DNA from: Candidatus Azobacteroides pseudotrichonymphae genomovar. CFP2
Lineage (GTDB): Bacteria > Bacteroidota > Bacteroidia > Bacteroidales > Azobacteroidaceae
Assembly (NCBI RefSeq): GCF_000010645.1
Contig: NC_011565.1
Location: forward strand, 1,006,001-1,070,000
Reading direction: 5' to 3'
DNA: 64,000 nt
Shown here one piece after another: positions 44,074 through 54,447 of the stretch (its first letter is position 1; each line of letters opens with the position of its first letter). The position numbers were made by a program, and so were the translations under genes. A model generated the notes under the pieces. That model saw nothing but the letters and a program-made list of their open reading frames with translations. It was not told the origin of the DNA and made no database searches.

Positions 44074-45183
44074 ATGCGCCCTATGAGTTTTTACGATATC
44101 AAAAAAAATTATAATAAGCTTGATTTTACCAAATACACAAAAAAACTTTCAGAGAAGGCAATAAAAGATTCACTTGACAAAGAATTTCTTAACGAGACAG
44201 ACTTCCTGAATCTATTATCTCCACAAGCTTTCTCCTATATTGAAGACATGGCACAAAAAGCTCATGCGATTGCTAATAAACAGTTTGGAAAAACCATACT
44301 ATTATATGCACCTTTATATGTTTCCAATTTTTGTATTAATGATTGTATTTATTGTGGATTTTCCTCCAAAAACAAAATCAAACGAAATGTATTAACTCTA
44401 GAAGAGGTAGAACAAGAATGTAAAGTTCTTACAGATTACGGCATAAGACATATTTTGCTCGTTACAGGGGAAAGTCGCATTAAATCATCTGTTCAATACC
44501 TCAAAGAATGTACTGCTATCTTAAGCGATTATTTCGATTATATCGACATAGAAGTCTATCCACTTGAAATAGATGAATATCTACAATTAAAACAATTTGG
44601 AGTACACGGACTAACAATTTATCAAGAAACCTACAATGAGTCTTTATATAAAATACTCCACACCAATGGAACAAAATCAAATTATAAATACCGATTAGAA
44701 ACTTGTGAAAGGGCTGGTAATGCTGGTTACATTAATCTAACTGTAGGAGCATTGCTTGGATTAAACGATTTTATAAGTGAAGTTTTTTTTGCTGGGCTTC
44801 ATGCCAAATATTTACAAAAAACCTTCCCTTTTGCAGAAATAGGAATTTCTTTTCCAAGACTCCGTCCTGCAGCGGGGAATTACCAGCCAAAAACTATTAT
44901 TTCAGATAGGGATCTTGTGCAAGCTATTTGTGCCATTCGGCTTTTTATGAATAGGATAAATATTTCAATATCTACTAGAGAAAGTAATGAGTTAAGAAAT
45001 AATCTTATATCTTTGGGTGTAACCAAAATATCTGCAGGTTCAAGTACGGAAATAGGAGGATATTCTAATAAGAATAGAACCGAAGGGCAATTTATAATCA
45101 ATGATCATTCCAATGTAGAACAAATAAAAAATATGATTCACAAAAAAGGTTACCAACCAATTTTAAAAGATTGGATGTTATGA
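44074..45183 (+). CDS. thiH: 2-iminoacetate (dehydroglycine) synthase ThiH
   Basis: A 369-residue radical-SAM enzyme. The cluster motif CINDCIYC gives Cys87, Cys91 and Cys94. LVTGESR, DIEVYPLEIDEY and YQETYNESLY follow, as in ThiH. It cleaves tyrosine to give dehydroglycine for the thiazole. Overlaps thiE by an ATGA. Confidence 0.96.
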   Translation: MRPMSFYDIKKNYNKLDFTKYTKKLSEKAIKDSLDKEFLNETDFLNLLSPQAFSYIEDMAQKAHAIANKQFGKTILLYAPLYVSNFCINDCIYCGFSSKNKIKRNVLTLEEVEQECKVLTDYGIRHILLVTGESRIKSSVQYLKECTAILSDYFDYIDIEVYPLEIDEYLQLKQFGVHGLTIYQETYNESLYKILHTNGTKSNYKYRLETCERAGNAGYINLTVGALLGLNDFISEVFFAGLHAKYLQKTFPFAEIGISFPRLRPAAGNYQPKTIISDRDLVQAICAIRLFMNRINISISTRESNELRNNLISLGVTKISAGSSTEIGGYSNKNRTEGQFIINDHSNVEQIKNMIHKKGYQPILKDWML

Positions 45184-45812
45184 AAAAGAAAATTCCTCAA
45201 GGGTTATATGCCATTACCGCCGAAAATTTCTCAAAAAAAAACAACGTTGAAATAGTAAAAGAATTGCTTGATTCTGGAATCAGGATTATACAATACCGCG
45301 AAAAGAAAAAAACAAAATTCGAAAAATTGAAACAATGCGAAACCATAAGACAATTAACGTTAAGCTATAATTGTTTTTTTATTGTCAATGACGATATTGA
45401 TATAGCAATGTCTGTCCATAGCGATGGGATTCATCTTGGACAAGATGACCTACCACTATTGAAAGCCCGTATAATTGTAGGACAGGATATGGCTATAGGT
45501 ATTTCTACACACAACCCTGAACAGGCAAATAAAGCCACTATTAATGGAGCTGATTATATAGGAGTAGGCCCTATATTTCAAACATTTACAAAGGAAAATA
45601 TGATAGATGCTGTAGGTCTAGAATATTTGGAGTATTGTGTTATACATATCAAAATTCCCAAAGTCGCCATAGGAGGAATAAAACTTTCCAATCTCTCAAG
45701 AGTCGCTAAATTTAAACCAGAAAATATTTGCATGGTTACTGAAATCGTCGGATCAAAAAATATTGTTGAAACAATAAATAAAGCAAAAAAAATAATCAAT
45801 GATTACTATTAA
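45180..45812 (+). CDS. thiE: thiamin phosphate synthase ThiE
   Basis: I place the start at ATG 45180, which shares ATGA with the thiH stop, rather than at the upstream TTG. 210 residues. GLYAIT, IQYREK, VNDDIDIA, DGIHLGQDD, GISTHN, GADYIGVGPIF and AIGGI are the substrate-binding motifs. It joins thiazole phosphate and hydroxymethylpyrimidine diphosphate. Overlaps thiS by 14 bp. Confidence 0.95.
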   Translation: MKKKIPQGLYAITAENFSKKNNVEIVKELLDSGIRIIQYREKKKTKFEKLKQCETIRQLTLSYNCFFIVNDDIDIAMSVHSDGIHLGQDDLPLLKARIIVGQDMAIGISTHNPEQANKATINGADYIGVGPIFQTFTKENMIDAVGLEYLEYCVIHIKIPKVAIGGIKLSNLSRVAKFKPENICMVTEIVGSKNIVETINKAKKIINDYY

Positions 45813-46002
45813 ACTCAATGGAATAAATAAAGGGATTCAAGAAAATCTTACAATTCAAGAGTTATTACAATATAACGGTATTGATCCCAAAGGGATTGCC
45901 GTAGAGCATAATCTCAATATCATTAGGCCGATAAAGTTTAAAGAAATTATATTAAACGAAGGAGATTCTCTTGAAATACTAAAATTTGTAGGAGGAGGTT
46001 AA
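45799..46002 (+). CDS. thiS: sulfur carrier protein ThiS
   Basis: A 67-residue ubiquitin-like protein that ends FVGGG, with the terminal Gly-Gly that becomes a thiocarboxylate. ITIKLNG at the start and GIAVEHNLNII in the middle are typical. The adenylating partner ThiF is not in the window. Confidence 0.93.
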   Translation: MITIKLNGINKGIQENLTIQELLQYNGIDPKGIAVEHNLNIIRPIKFKEIILNEGDSLEILKFVGGG

Positions 46003-46149
46003 GTTCAATTAATCTTTATTTTGATAAGTCGAGATTTGTCCTTCTTTTTATTCGCCATAAATATTACCATAAATACTAATTTGATAAAAGATCAACAAAC
46101 ACATATATAATATATATTAACATGGTTGCAAACCAATAATAAATTATGT

Positions 46150-46188
46150 AAATAAATGACAGGTATCCCTATCGTCTGTCATTTATTT
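46150..46188. terminator. 13-bp hairpin between thiS and rsgA
   Basis: AAATAAATGACAG pairs perfectly with CTGTCATTTATTT around a 13-nt loop. It ends in an AT-rich stem with TTTATTT, so it could end thiS transcription. Confidence 0.65.
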
Positions 46189-46219
46189 ATCAACCATAGT
46201 TTTTATACTGAATAGTGAT

Positions 46220-47155
46220 ATGAAAGGTCTAGTTATAAAAAATACAGGTAGTTGGTATCAACTAAAAACAGATAGGGGAGAATTGATAAAAGCTAAACTT
46301 AAAGGAAACTTTCGTTTAAAAGGAATACAAAGCACTAATCCCATTTCAATAGGCGATTATGTATTGATTGAGAAAGACCTTTATGGAACAGCCTTTATTT
46401 CTACTATCGAAGATAGGAAAAATTATATTATTCGGCGAGCTTCCAATCTGTCCAAACAATCGCATATCATTGCTACTAATCTTGATCAAGCTTTTTTAAT
46501 TGTAACGGTCAATTATCCAATCACCACAACTATCTTTATTGACCGTTTTTTGGTAACAACAGAAGCATATCGTATTCCAACGTTACTGTTTTTCAACAAA
46601 ACAGACCTATATAACAATCACGATATGAACTATGCCGATATCCTTATCCATTTATACAAAAGCATTGGTTATTCTTGCTACAAAATAGCAGCTACAAAAG
46701 ATGAAGATCTTCTCTTTATGGAAAAATTATTAAGAGGAAAAATTACGTTGTTTTACGGTCATTCGGGAGTGGGAAAATCTACTATTGTCAATCGGCTCAT
46801 CCCCAATGCTAAGCAAAAAGTACAGTCTATATCAAAACATCACAACAAGGGGATGCATACAACTACTTTTTCAAAAATGTTAGAACTTCCTTCCAGTAGT
46901 GGGTATATTATTGATACACCGGGCATCAAAGGTTTTGGTATTTTTGACATAGAAAAAGAAGAGATATCTCATTATTTCCCTGATATATTTAGATTCTCGC
47001 CCTATTGTAAATTTTATAACTGTACTCACCAAAAAGAACCTGCATGTGCAGTTCGTGAAGCTATAAAAAATCATTATATAAGTAAATCACGTTATATTAG
47101 TTATATAAATATATTAGAAGACGTAGATATGAACAAATACAGAGAAGCTTTTTAA
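46220..47155 (+). CDS. rsgA: ribosome small-subunit GTPase RsgA
   Basis: A 311-residue circularly permuted GTPase: an N-terminal OB domain, NKTD (G4) before GHSGVGKST (G1), then DTPG (G3). The C-terminal zinc site reads [14 protein letters not shown]. It aids late maturation of the 30S subunit, in keeping with rpsP next door. Complete. Confidence 0.96.
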   Translation: MKGLVIKNTGSWYQLKTDRGELIKAKLKGNFRLKGIQSTNPISIGDYVLIEKDLYGTAFISTIEDRKNYIIRRASNLSKQSHIIATNLDQAFLIVTVNYPITTTIFIDRFLVTTEAYRIPTLLFFNKTDLYNNHDMNYADILIHLYKSIGYSCYKIAATKDEDLLFMEKLLRGKITLFYGHSGVGKSTIVNRLIPNAKQKVQSISKHHNKGMHTTTFSKMLELPSSSGYIIDTPGIKGFGIFDIEKEEISHYFPDIFRFSPYCKFYNCTHQKEPACAVREAIKNHYISKSRYISYINILEDVDMNKYREAF

Positions 47156-47182
47156 TATCTTCAAATAATTCTTCAAAAGTCT

Positions 47183-47190
47183 TACATTTG
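47183..47190 (+). promoter_or_regulatory. -7 box upstream of rpsP
   Basis: TACATTTG fits TAnnTTTG, 27 bp before the rpsP ATG. Confidence 0.6.
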
Positions 47191-47217
47191 TACACATTAA
47201 TACAAATCTCCAATTAA

Positions 47218-47715
47218 ATGGCAACAAAAATTAGATTACAAAGACATGGCCGCAAAGGATATGCATTTTACCACATTGTAATTGCAGATAGCAGAGCTCC
47301 GCGAAATGGAAATTTTATCGAAAGAATTGGATTTTACAATCCAAATACAAATCCTGCTACAATAAATCTAAAATTCGAAAGAGCTTTGTACTGGTTAAAT
47401 GTAGGAGCACAACCCACGGATACAGCAAGGAATATTCTTTCTTGTGAAGGTATTTTTCTTAAAAAACATCTATTAGAAGGTATTAATAAAGGCGTTCTTT
47501 CTGAAGCAGATGCCAAAAGTAAATTTGAAGCATGGAAGAACGTCAAACGAATAGCTATTCAAAATGAAATCAATAAAATATATGAACAACAAAGAATTGT
47601 TAATAAAGCTAAATTAGAATCTGAAAGGGTAGTAAATCAGACAAAAACCAAAGTTTTGGCACAAAAAGAGAAACTTCTAAAAGAAGAAAACAATACTCCA
47701 CTTCCCAGTGAATAG
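47218..47715 (+). CDS. rpsP: 30S ribosomal protein S16
   Basis: 165 residues. [28 protein letters not shown] and [13 protein letters not shown] define S16. The core is about 80 residues. The remaining ~80 form a Lys/Glu-rich helical tail, as found in Bacteroidetes S16. Confidence 0.96.
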   Translation: MATKIRLQRHGRKGYAFYHIVIADSRAPRNGNFIERIGFYNPNTNPATINLKFERALYWLNVGAQPTDTARNILSCEGIFLKKHLLEGINKGVLSEADAKSKFEAWKNVKRIAIQNEINKIYEQQRIVNKAKLESERVVNQTKTKVLAQKEKLLKEENNTPLPSE

Positions 47716-48413
47716 ACCTTCATTACAAAGCATACCCCTTTATACCCTTATAGGGAAAGATGGGGGAATTATGCTTTGAGAAAATATATGATATCTCTCT
47801 CAAGGCGTGTTAGTAGCATCGTTTTATCTGCGGAGGGGGAGGTGGTAGATGACCCCTCTACCACGAGGTATCAATCTCAAACCGTTTTTTAATATAAAAC
47901 TCAAATCATTATGACCCTGAAAAAATATCTACTGCGTTTGTTTAGGACTCCCACCCCATCATCTGGTTCGAGATGATTTATTATTCATAATGCAAGAAGT
48001 TTTTTTATAGTTATTTACATGTTTCTATTGAAGTATAGACTCCTAAATATAATATAAAAAGATACCCCAATTAAAAAAGATGCAATGCTGATAAGTTACA
48101 AATATTCAGGATACTCAAAATTCTCAATATGACATTTTTTAATTTGTTTGTTATGGTGGAATTGATCTTCTTTATAATTTTTCCATAAAATGCTTTTTGT
48201 TAGTTTTGTCCATCCGTAAGAGATAGATTTTTTATTCGAAAAGAAATTTTAACGTTCTATTCTAGTCTAGCATGAATTCCTTAAGTCTTGTATATTCCTG
48301 ATTCCACTGAAAGTGAATATAAATTATTTTACCTATTTCAAATCAATAAATAATTATAAATCAAATCTTATAATTTTAACTTTTCTATTTTTTATTATTT
48401 TTACATTTTGTAA
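47716..48413. other. long intergenic region with possible structured RNA
   Basis: Two candidate hairpins: GCATACCCC...GGGGGAATTATGC with an inner CCCT/AGGG stem (about 47729-47777), which may end rpsP transcription, and GTGGTAGA-7 nt-TCTACCAC (about 47841-47863). The G-rich stretch 47800-47880 is unlike the AT-rich flanks. From 48000 to 48413 nothing is seen. No tRNA fits. Confidence 0.4.
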
Positions 48414-49484
48414 ATGAAACGTATTGCTATCAAAATAGGGAGTAATGTATTAACACGCGATGATGGTACATTAAATATTACACGAATGTCAGCTTTGGTA
48501 GATCAAACAGCAGAGCTACATAAACAAGGAATTAAAATTATTATAATTTCTTCTGGCGCAGTAGCTTCTGGCCGGAGCGAAATTAAAATAGAAAAGAAAT
48601 TGGATTCTGTTTTAGCCAGACAACTCTATTCTTCAGTGGGACAAGCTAAGTTAATTAATCACTATTACGAGTTATTTCGTAATCATGGTATCGTTTGTGG
48701 ACAAGTACTCACTACTAAAGAAAATTTTAGTAGTCGTTCGCATTACCTCAATCAGAAGCATTGCATGGAAATAATGTTGGAAAACAAAGTTATTCCAATT
48801 GTGAATGAAAATGATACTGTCTCCGTAAGCGAACTTATGTTTACTGATAATGATGAACTATCATCTTTAATAGTCACTATGATGAAAATGAATGCTTTGA
48901 TCATTCTCAGTGATGTAGACGGTATTTATAATGGTAATCCAACAGACCCTAATGCATCAGTTATCCGAGAAATAACAGAAGATAAAGATATCTCAAACTA
49001 TGTACAAACTACTCAGTCTTCTTTCGGACGCGGCGGAATGCAGACTAAATACCGAATTGCCCAAAAAGTGGCAGATGAAGGAACTACTGTCATCATTGCT
49101 AATGGTCAACGTGAAAATATATTACTCGATTTGTTAAAAACAAAGAATAATGTAGTTCATACCCAATTCAAACCGGCCCAAAAAACAATAAGCAGTGTAA
49201 AAACGTGGATTGCCCATTCTGAAGACTTTGCTAAAGGAAAGGTTTATATTAATAAAGGGGCAACAAAGGCACTACAAGAAACAAAAGCCATTAGTATTCT
49301 TTTAGTAGGAGTTACCCGTATTGTTGGCAGTTTTGAGAAAGATGATATTGTTCGCATCATGGATGAGAATGGTGTTCAAATAGGCATAGGAAGGTCAAAT
49401 TATGATAGTCGAGAGGCAACTCAATACATAGGTAAACACGATATGAAACCATTAATACATTACGACTATCTTTATCTAGAATAG
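48414..49484 (+). CDS. proB: glutamate 5-kinase
   Basis: A 356-residue enzyme: amino-acid kinase domain (KIGSNVLT, IIISSGAVASGR, NENDTVS, ILSDVDGIY, GRGGMQTKY) and a C-terminal PUA domain from about 270 (KGKVYINKGATKAL, GVTRIVGSF). It phosphorylates glutamate as the first step to proline. It has proA 15 bp downstream. Confidence 0.96.
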   Translation: MKRIAIKIGSNVLTRDDGTLNITRMSALVDQTAELHKQGIKIIIISSGAVASGRSEIKIEKKLDSVLARQLYSSVGQAKLINHYYELFRNHGIVCGQVLTTKENFSSRSHYLNQKHCMEIMLENKVIPIVNENDTVSVSELMFTDNDELSSLIVTMMKMNALIILSDVDGIYNGNPTDPNASVIREITEDKDISNYVQTTQSSFGRGGMQTKYRIAQKVADEGTTVIIANGQRENILLDLLKTKNNVVHTQFKPAQKTISSVKTWIAHSEDFAKGKVYINKGATKALQETKAISILLVGVTRIVGSFEKDDIVRIMDENGVQIGIGRSNYDSREATQYIGKHDMKPLIHYDYLYLE

Positions 49485-49499
49485 ATTTCTCAAAAAACA

Positions 49500-50759
49500 A
49501 TGTTTATGAACGATCAAGTATACGATCTTTTACGACAAGCAGTAATTGCTTCACGTACTCTAGTGGATATGAGCAATAAGACTATTAAAAATATCTTGCG
49601 AAATACGGCAGACCATTTATTAGAAAATCAGAACACCATACTTGAAGCCAATGCTGAAGACTTGTCACGTATAGATCCATCTGACCAAAAATATGATCGA
49701 CTAAAATTGACAAAAGAACGTTTGCAAACTATGGCAGATGATATGCGAAGTGTTGCTGTTCTTTCTTCACCTATAGGGAAAGTTCTACATGAAATAACTC
49801 GTCCCAATGGTATGTTGATTCGAAAAGTAAGTGTGCCTTTTGGCGTTATCGGAATTATTTATGAAGCTCGTCCAAATGTAACTTTTGATGTTTTTTCGCT
49901 TTGTTTTAAGAGTGGCAATGCTTGTGTATTAAAAGGAGGGTCAGATGCTAGTCTATCAAATCATGCCTTAGTAAATATAATTCACCAAGTCTTGCAGAAG
50001 TATCGTATTAATATAAATACATGTATACTATTGCCCCCTAATAGAGAAGTCACAGCTGCTTTATTGGGTGCTGTAGGATTGGTAGATTTAATTATTCCAC
50101 GTGGCAGTAGTTCTCTGATTAATTTTGTGAGAAATAATACTCGGGTTCCAGTGATTGAAACAGGTGCTGGTATTTGTCATACTTATTTTGATAAAAAAGG
50201 TGACAAAGATAAAGGGAGAGCAATCATTAATAACGCAAAAACTCGTCGTGTAAGTGTTTGCAATGCTTTAGATTGTCTAGTTTTACATCGAGAAAGATTG
50301 AATGATCTACCCTATATATGCGGCGATTTGCAAAAAAATAATGTCATTATTTATGCCGATGAGCCTTCATACAAGGTATTAGTAACTTGTTATCCTGCCA
50401 ACTTGATTCAACTAGCAGTAGAAGAGAGTTTTGGGACAGAATTTTTAGATTACAAAATGAGTATTCGTACCGTAAATAATATCCGTGAAGCAATAGATCA
50501 CATCACTCGCTATAGTTCAAAACACAGCGAATGCATTGTGAGCGAATCACCTAAAACTATTAATTTTTTTTTACAAAAAATTGACGCAGCATGCGTTTAT
50601 GCTAATGTTTCGACTGCTTTTACTGATGGTTCTCAATTTGGGATGGGAGCAGAAATAGGCATCAGTACACAAAAACTACATGCCCGTGGGCCTATGGCAT
50701 TGGAAGAATTAACTACTTACAAATATCTTATAGAAGGCAGTGGACAAATACGTTCCTGA
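49500..50759 (+). CDS. proA: gamma-glutamyl phosphate reductase
   Basis: A 419-residue aldehyde-dehydrogenase-fold enzyme. It shows [34 protein letters not shown] and the active-site Cys in [11 protein letters not shown]. It reduces glutamyl phosphate from ProB to the semialdehyde. ATG at 49500 (or 49506). Complete. Confidence 0.96.
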   Translation: MFMNDQVYDLLRQAVIASRTLVDMSNKTIKNILRNTADHLLENQNTILEANAEDLSRIDPSDQKYDRLKLTKERLQTMADDMRSVAVLSSPIGKVLHEITRPNGMLIRKVSVPFGVIGIIYEARPNVTFDVFSLCFKSGNACVLKGGSDASLSNHALVNIIHQVLQKYRININTCILLPPNREVTAALLGAVGLVDLIIPRGSSSLINFVRNNTRVPVIETGAGICHTYFDKKGDKDKGRAIINNAKTRRVSVCNALDCLVLHRERLNDLPYICGDLQKNNVIIYADEPSYKVLVTCYPANLIQLAVEESFGTEFLDYKMSIRTVNNIREAIDHITRYSSKHSECIVSESPKTINFFLQKIDAACVYANVSTAFTDGSQFGMGAEIGISTQKLHARGPMALEELTTYKYLIEGSGQIRS

Positions 50760-51181
50760 AAATATACTATGTTCGATTGGAATTCGACCAATGTTGAATA
50801 AATATTGAATAATAAAAGTCGGACGATTCAATATTTCTTATTGAAAAATTCGCAGATAAAAAGAATGCACATAATGATTTAATCTATTACGCCTTTTACC
50901 GTTCTTATGACACCTTTCATTTTTAACAAGTAGAGTTGAAGGTTATTTCTTTTTTTCGATAAAGAAAGCAATGTTGATTCATCGCTTAGTATTTCTTTAC
51001 GAAGTTAAACTCTAACTTAACAATGAACATTTGCCTCTTTCACAAAAATTCCTACTACCCTAATTTTTACTCCTCCAATATTCTAATTTATGATCTAGAG
51101 ATTGGTCAGAATTGCCTTTTGCTTAATAATTAGCTGACCTTTTTTCTTTATTCTTTTTAACTTGAATACTATTCTATCAGC
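50760..51181. other. intergenic between convergent proA and dapF
   Basis: No gene. Short inverted repeats around TTCGATTGGAATTCGACCAATGTTGAA (50772-50797) could end transcription. The rest is AT-rich. Confidence 0.4.
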
Positions 51182-52009
51182 TTAAAATTCCCCAATAAAT
51201 ACTAAGCTTGCATCGCCAGTCATAAATACATGTTCTGTTTTTTCATCCCATTCCAATTCCAAATCACCCCCCAAAAGAGAAATTGTGGCTTTTCTATTTA
51301 ATTTCCCATTCAAAACACTCGCAACAAGCGCCGCACATGCTCCTGTTCCACATGCTTGTGTTTCTCCGCTTCCTCTTTCCCATACTCTCATTTTTGCATG
51401 GTATAGCGAGAGTATTTCTACAAAATCTACATTTATTTTTTCCGGAAACATTGGATGATGTTCTATTTCTTTTCCAATTCTTTTGACATCTAATCTACTA
51501 ACTTTTTCGACAAAAATAACAACATGGGGGTTTCCCATTGAAACAGCAGTTAATATCCATTGTTCCGAAGAAAAATCTATTGTTTCATAAATTAACTTTT
51601 CTTTTTCCCATATTACTGGAATATCTTTAGCAAGTAGTATTGGTTTTCCCATATTCACCTTTACTTTTCTTATCTTGTCATTAGTTGGAAACAATTCAAG
51701 CTGCTTTACTCCTGCTAATGTCTCTATCGTAATATTCAATTTTCTAGTGTATCCGTTATCATATACATATTTCCCTACACAACGAATAGCATTACCGCAC
51801 ATCTGAGCTTCTGATCCATCTGAATTGAACATACGCATCCGAAAACTACATTTATCAGAAGGCATAATCAATACCAAACCATCTGAGCCAATACCCTTAT
51901 GACGATCACTTAAACGTATAGCTAATTCTTCCGGACAATCTATTTTTTCCTTGAAACAATCGATATATATATAATCATTACCTGCTCCATGCATTTTAGT
52001 AAATTTCAT
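51182..52009 (-). CDS. dapF: diaminopimelate epimerase
   Basis: A 275-residue enzyme with the two catalytic cysteines in MCGNAIRC and ACGTGACAA. It begins [15 protein letters not shown]. It makes meso-DAP for peptidoglycan and lysine. It lies 23 bp downstream of fabD on the same strand. Confidence 0.96.
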
Positions 52010-52032
52010 ACAAATTGATTTTTAAAAAAAAA

Positions 52033-52905
52033 CTATGTAATACTTGCCACTTTGACATTGCAGTTAATCTTTCGTATTAACCCTTGTAGTATACTACCAG
52101 GTCCTATTTCCGTAAAAAAAGTGGCACCATCAGTAATCATATTTTGTACTGATTGTGTCCATCTGACTGGCGCGGTTAATTGAGAAACTAAATTATCCTT
52201 AATTATTTCAGGAATAGTTTCACCTTTTCCATTCACATTTTGATAAATCGGACATATAGGAGTTATAAAAACTGTTGAATGAATTGCTTCTGCTAATTCG
52301 GCTTTTGCTAATTCCATTAATGGAGAATGGAAGGCTCCCGCAACATTAAGTCTTATGCATTTAGCTCCTCTTGCTGCTAAACGTTCACAAGCAATACTCA
52401 CGCTTTCTAAATCCCCTGATATTACAATCTGTCCTGGGCAATTGTAGTTTGCTGGAACCACTATTCCTTCTATTTCGGAACATATTTCCTCTACAATTGT
52501 TTCTGATATTCCGAGAATAGCAGCCATTGTTCCATGGTTTACTTCACATGCTTTTTGCATAGCCAATGCTCGTTTATAAACCAAGAGCAATCCATCTTTA
52601 AAAGACAATGCTGTAGCAGCAACCAGAGCTGAAAATTCACCTAAAGAATGCCCTGCAAGCATACTAGGATTAAAATTATCTAAACTTTTTGCGACAATTA
52701 CAGAATGAAGAAATATTGCTGGCTGGGCTGTTTTTGTCTGACGAAGGTCTTCAGCAGTTCCTCTAAACATCAAATCAGTGATTCGGAAACCTAATATTTC
52801 ATTAGCTGTTTCAAATAATTCCTTGGCAAGAACGGATTTTTTATAGTAATTTAATCCCATACCTGGGAATTGAACTCCCTGTCCCGGAAATATAAAAGCA
52901 TTCAT
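52033..52905 (-). CDS. fabD: malonyl-CoA:ACP transacylase
   Basis: A 290-residue enzyme: FPGQGVQFPGMG at the start, nucleophile Ser in GHSLGEFSALV, and AGAFHSPLM with the His. It loads malonyl onto acyl carrier protein for fatty-acid synthesis. Complete. Confidence 0.96.
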   Translation of the reverse strand: MNAFIFPGQGVQFPGMGLNYYKKSVLAKELFETANEILGFRITDLMFRGTAEDLRQTKTAQPAIFLHSVIVAKSLDNFNPSMLAGHSLGEFSALVAATALSFKDGLLLVYKRALAMQKACEVNHGTMAAILGISETIVEEICSEIEGIVVPANYNCPGQIVISGDLESVSIACERLAARGAKCIRLNVAGAFHSPLMELAKAELAEAIHSTVFITPICPIYQNVNGKGETIPEIIKDNLVSQLTAPVRWTQSVQNMITDGATFFTEIGPGSILQGLIRKINCNVKVASIT

Positions 52906-53390
52906 GTAGTTATTTTTATAGATTTAAGCAAAGATTACAAAGATAAGATTGTTCCTGAATAATTCTTAACCTTATACTTTTTTGTTTATTTCATTTGGAT
53001 ATAAAATATTAAAAATACACATGCTGAATACTTCTCTCAACATATCTGTGTATCACATCTTTAAAACAATATCAAGTATTCTGAAAATCACCAACTACAA
53101 CATAATATCATATTAGACAACATAGTCCCCCCCATCCGTAGCTGGAAGACAAGGTACAAATGAGATAATTTTTGTGTAACTAAAATTTATCCTACTAGCA
53201 TATTATCATTTATCAACTGCAAATAGTCTATGAAAAGACACTACACTTTGTATTCGTTTAACTAAACGACAGGCTTTAGCAAGAAATTCAAAAAATGAAA
53301 AGGATAGTATATTTTTTATTAGCTCTAATTTTATATTAGCTCTAATTTTATATCTTTTGGACAAATTTGAGCAGAAGGATTTAGTCTGTT
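52906..53390. other. intergenic with small tandem repeat
   Basis: A 17-bp perfect tandem TTAGCTCTAATTTTATA lies at 53319-53335 and 53336-53352. A minus-strand frame 53206-53454 overlaps the glycosyltransferase end and looks spurious. Confidence 0.5.
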
Positions 53391-54401
53391 TCAAGAAATA
53401 TTTAATGAATTCCACTTTTTCTTCCCCCTGAAATAATACTGCCAAACTATGCATCCACGAAAAATAGTTGGCAATACCTCTCGATTTTCACTTCGAAGAA
53501 CTCGATGTTGCTTTTTTAATCTCCTAAAATCCAATCGTGCCTTCCATATTGCAAAAGCATTACGAAATCGTCCCTTCAACAAATAGCATAGAGCAAATAA
53601 ATAATCCAAAAAAAAACGAATAACCATCACTCTATCATAACTAATATCCGGTAAATTTTTATAAAGCATCAAAAGATTATTTCTAAAATTCAAATAGATT
53701 TTTTGGGGATGTTCTCTATCAAGTGTTGCACCTCCTACATGATAAACACGTAGACAAGGTAAACATATAATTTTCTTTCCTAGTAAATTCAATCGCCAGC
53801 ATAAATCTATTTCCTCTTGGTGAACAAAAAATGCAGAATCAAACCCTCCTACCATCTTAAAATCTTCTAAACGAATAAACAAACATGCTCCACTCGCCCA
53901 AAAGATCTGTATCGGATTATCATATTGTCCTTCATCTTTTTCTATCATACAAAAAATACGCCCACGACAAAAAGGATATCCATACTTATCCAAAAAACCA
54001 CCACTTGCTCCAGCATATTCAAACAAAGATTTATCTGTAAAGGATAAAATTTTTGGTTGCAATGCAACAACATCTTTATGGGTTTCTAAATAATTGATTG
54101 CTGGACAAAACCAATTTTCTCCTACTTCTACATCAGAATTTAACAAAACAATAAATTCATAATCCAAATTCAGTAAAACTCGATTATACCCTTCTGCAAA
54201 ACCATAATTCTCCCCTAAAACCCGCACAATCAAAGTAGGATAATACAAATGTAAAAATTTTAAAGAATCATCCGTGGAACCATTGTCAACTACAATAATA
54301 TCCACATTCTCTACTGGAACATGCATTAATAAAGAAGGCAAAAATCTCTCTAATAATTTACGACCATTCCAATTGAGAATTAAAATAGCTGTCTGTTTCA
54401 T
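53391..54401 (-). CDS. family 2 glycosyltransferase
   Basis: Start at ATG 54401 (336 residues); an upstream TTG is less likely. The GT2 GT-A motifs are ILILNWNGRKLL, VVDNGSTDDSL, LLNSDVEVG (metal site) and GGFDSAFFVHQEEIDLCWRL. A hydrophobic helix near 250-270 (RFFLDYLFALCYLLKG) may bind the membrane. It is of the rhamnosyltransferase-like kind used for surface glycans; the exact sugar is unknown. It lies 47 bp after mtaB. Confidence 0.88.
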   Translation of the reverse strand: MKQTAILILNWNGRKLLERFLPSLLMHVPVENVDIIVVDNGSTDDSLKFLHLYYPTLIVRVLGENYGFAEGYNRVLLNLDYEFIVLLNSDVEVGENWFCPAINYLETHKDVVALQPKILSFTDKSLFEYAGASGGFLDKYGYPFCRGRIFCMIEKDEGQYDNPIQIFWASGACLFIRLEDFKMVGGFDSAFFVHQEEIDLCWRLNLLGKKIICLPCLRVYHVGGATLDREHPQKIYLNFRNNLLMLYKNLPDISYDRVMVIRFFLDYLFALCYLLKGRFRNAFAIWKARLDFRRLKKQHRVLRSENREVLPTIFRGCIVWQYYFRGKKKWNSLNIS

Positions 54402-54447
54402 CGCTAATATCAAACACTAGAGTCATTCGTGAATTTATTTTTAATGT

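Noticed and set aside
47930..47980. tRNA-like segment with GGTTCGAG
   Set aside because: No acceptor or anticodon stem can be formed around it.
53206..53454. 82-aa minus-strand ORF
   Set aside because: Overlaps the glycosyltransferase 3' end in another frame and crosses a 17-bp tandem repeat.
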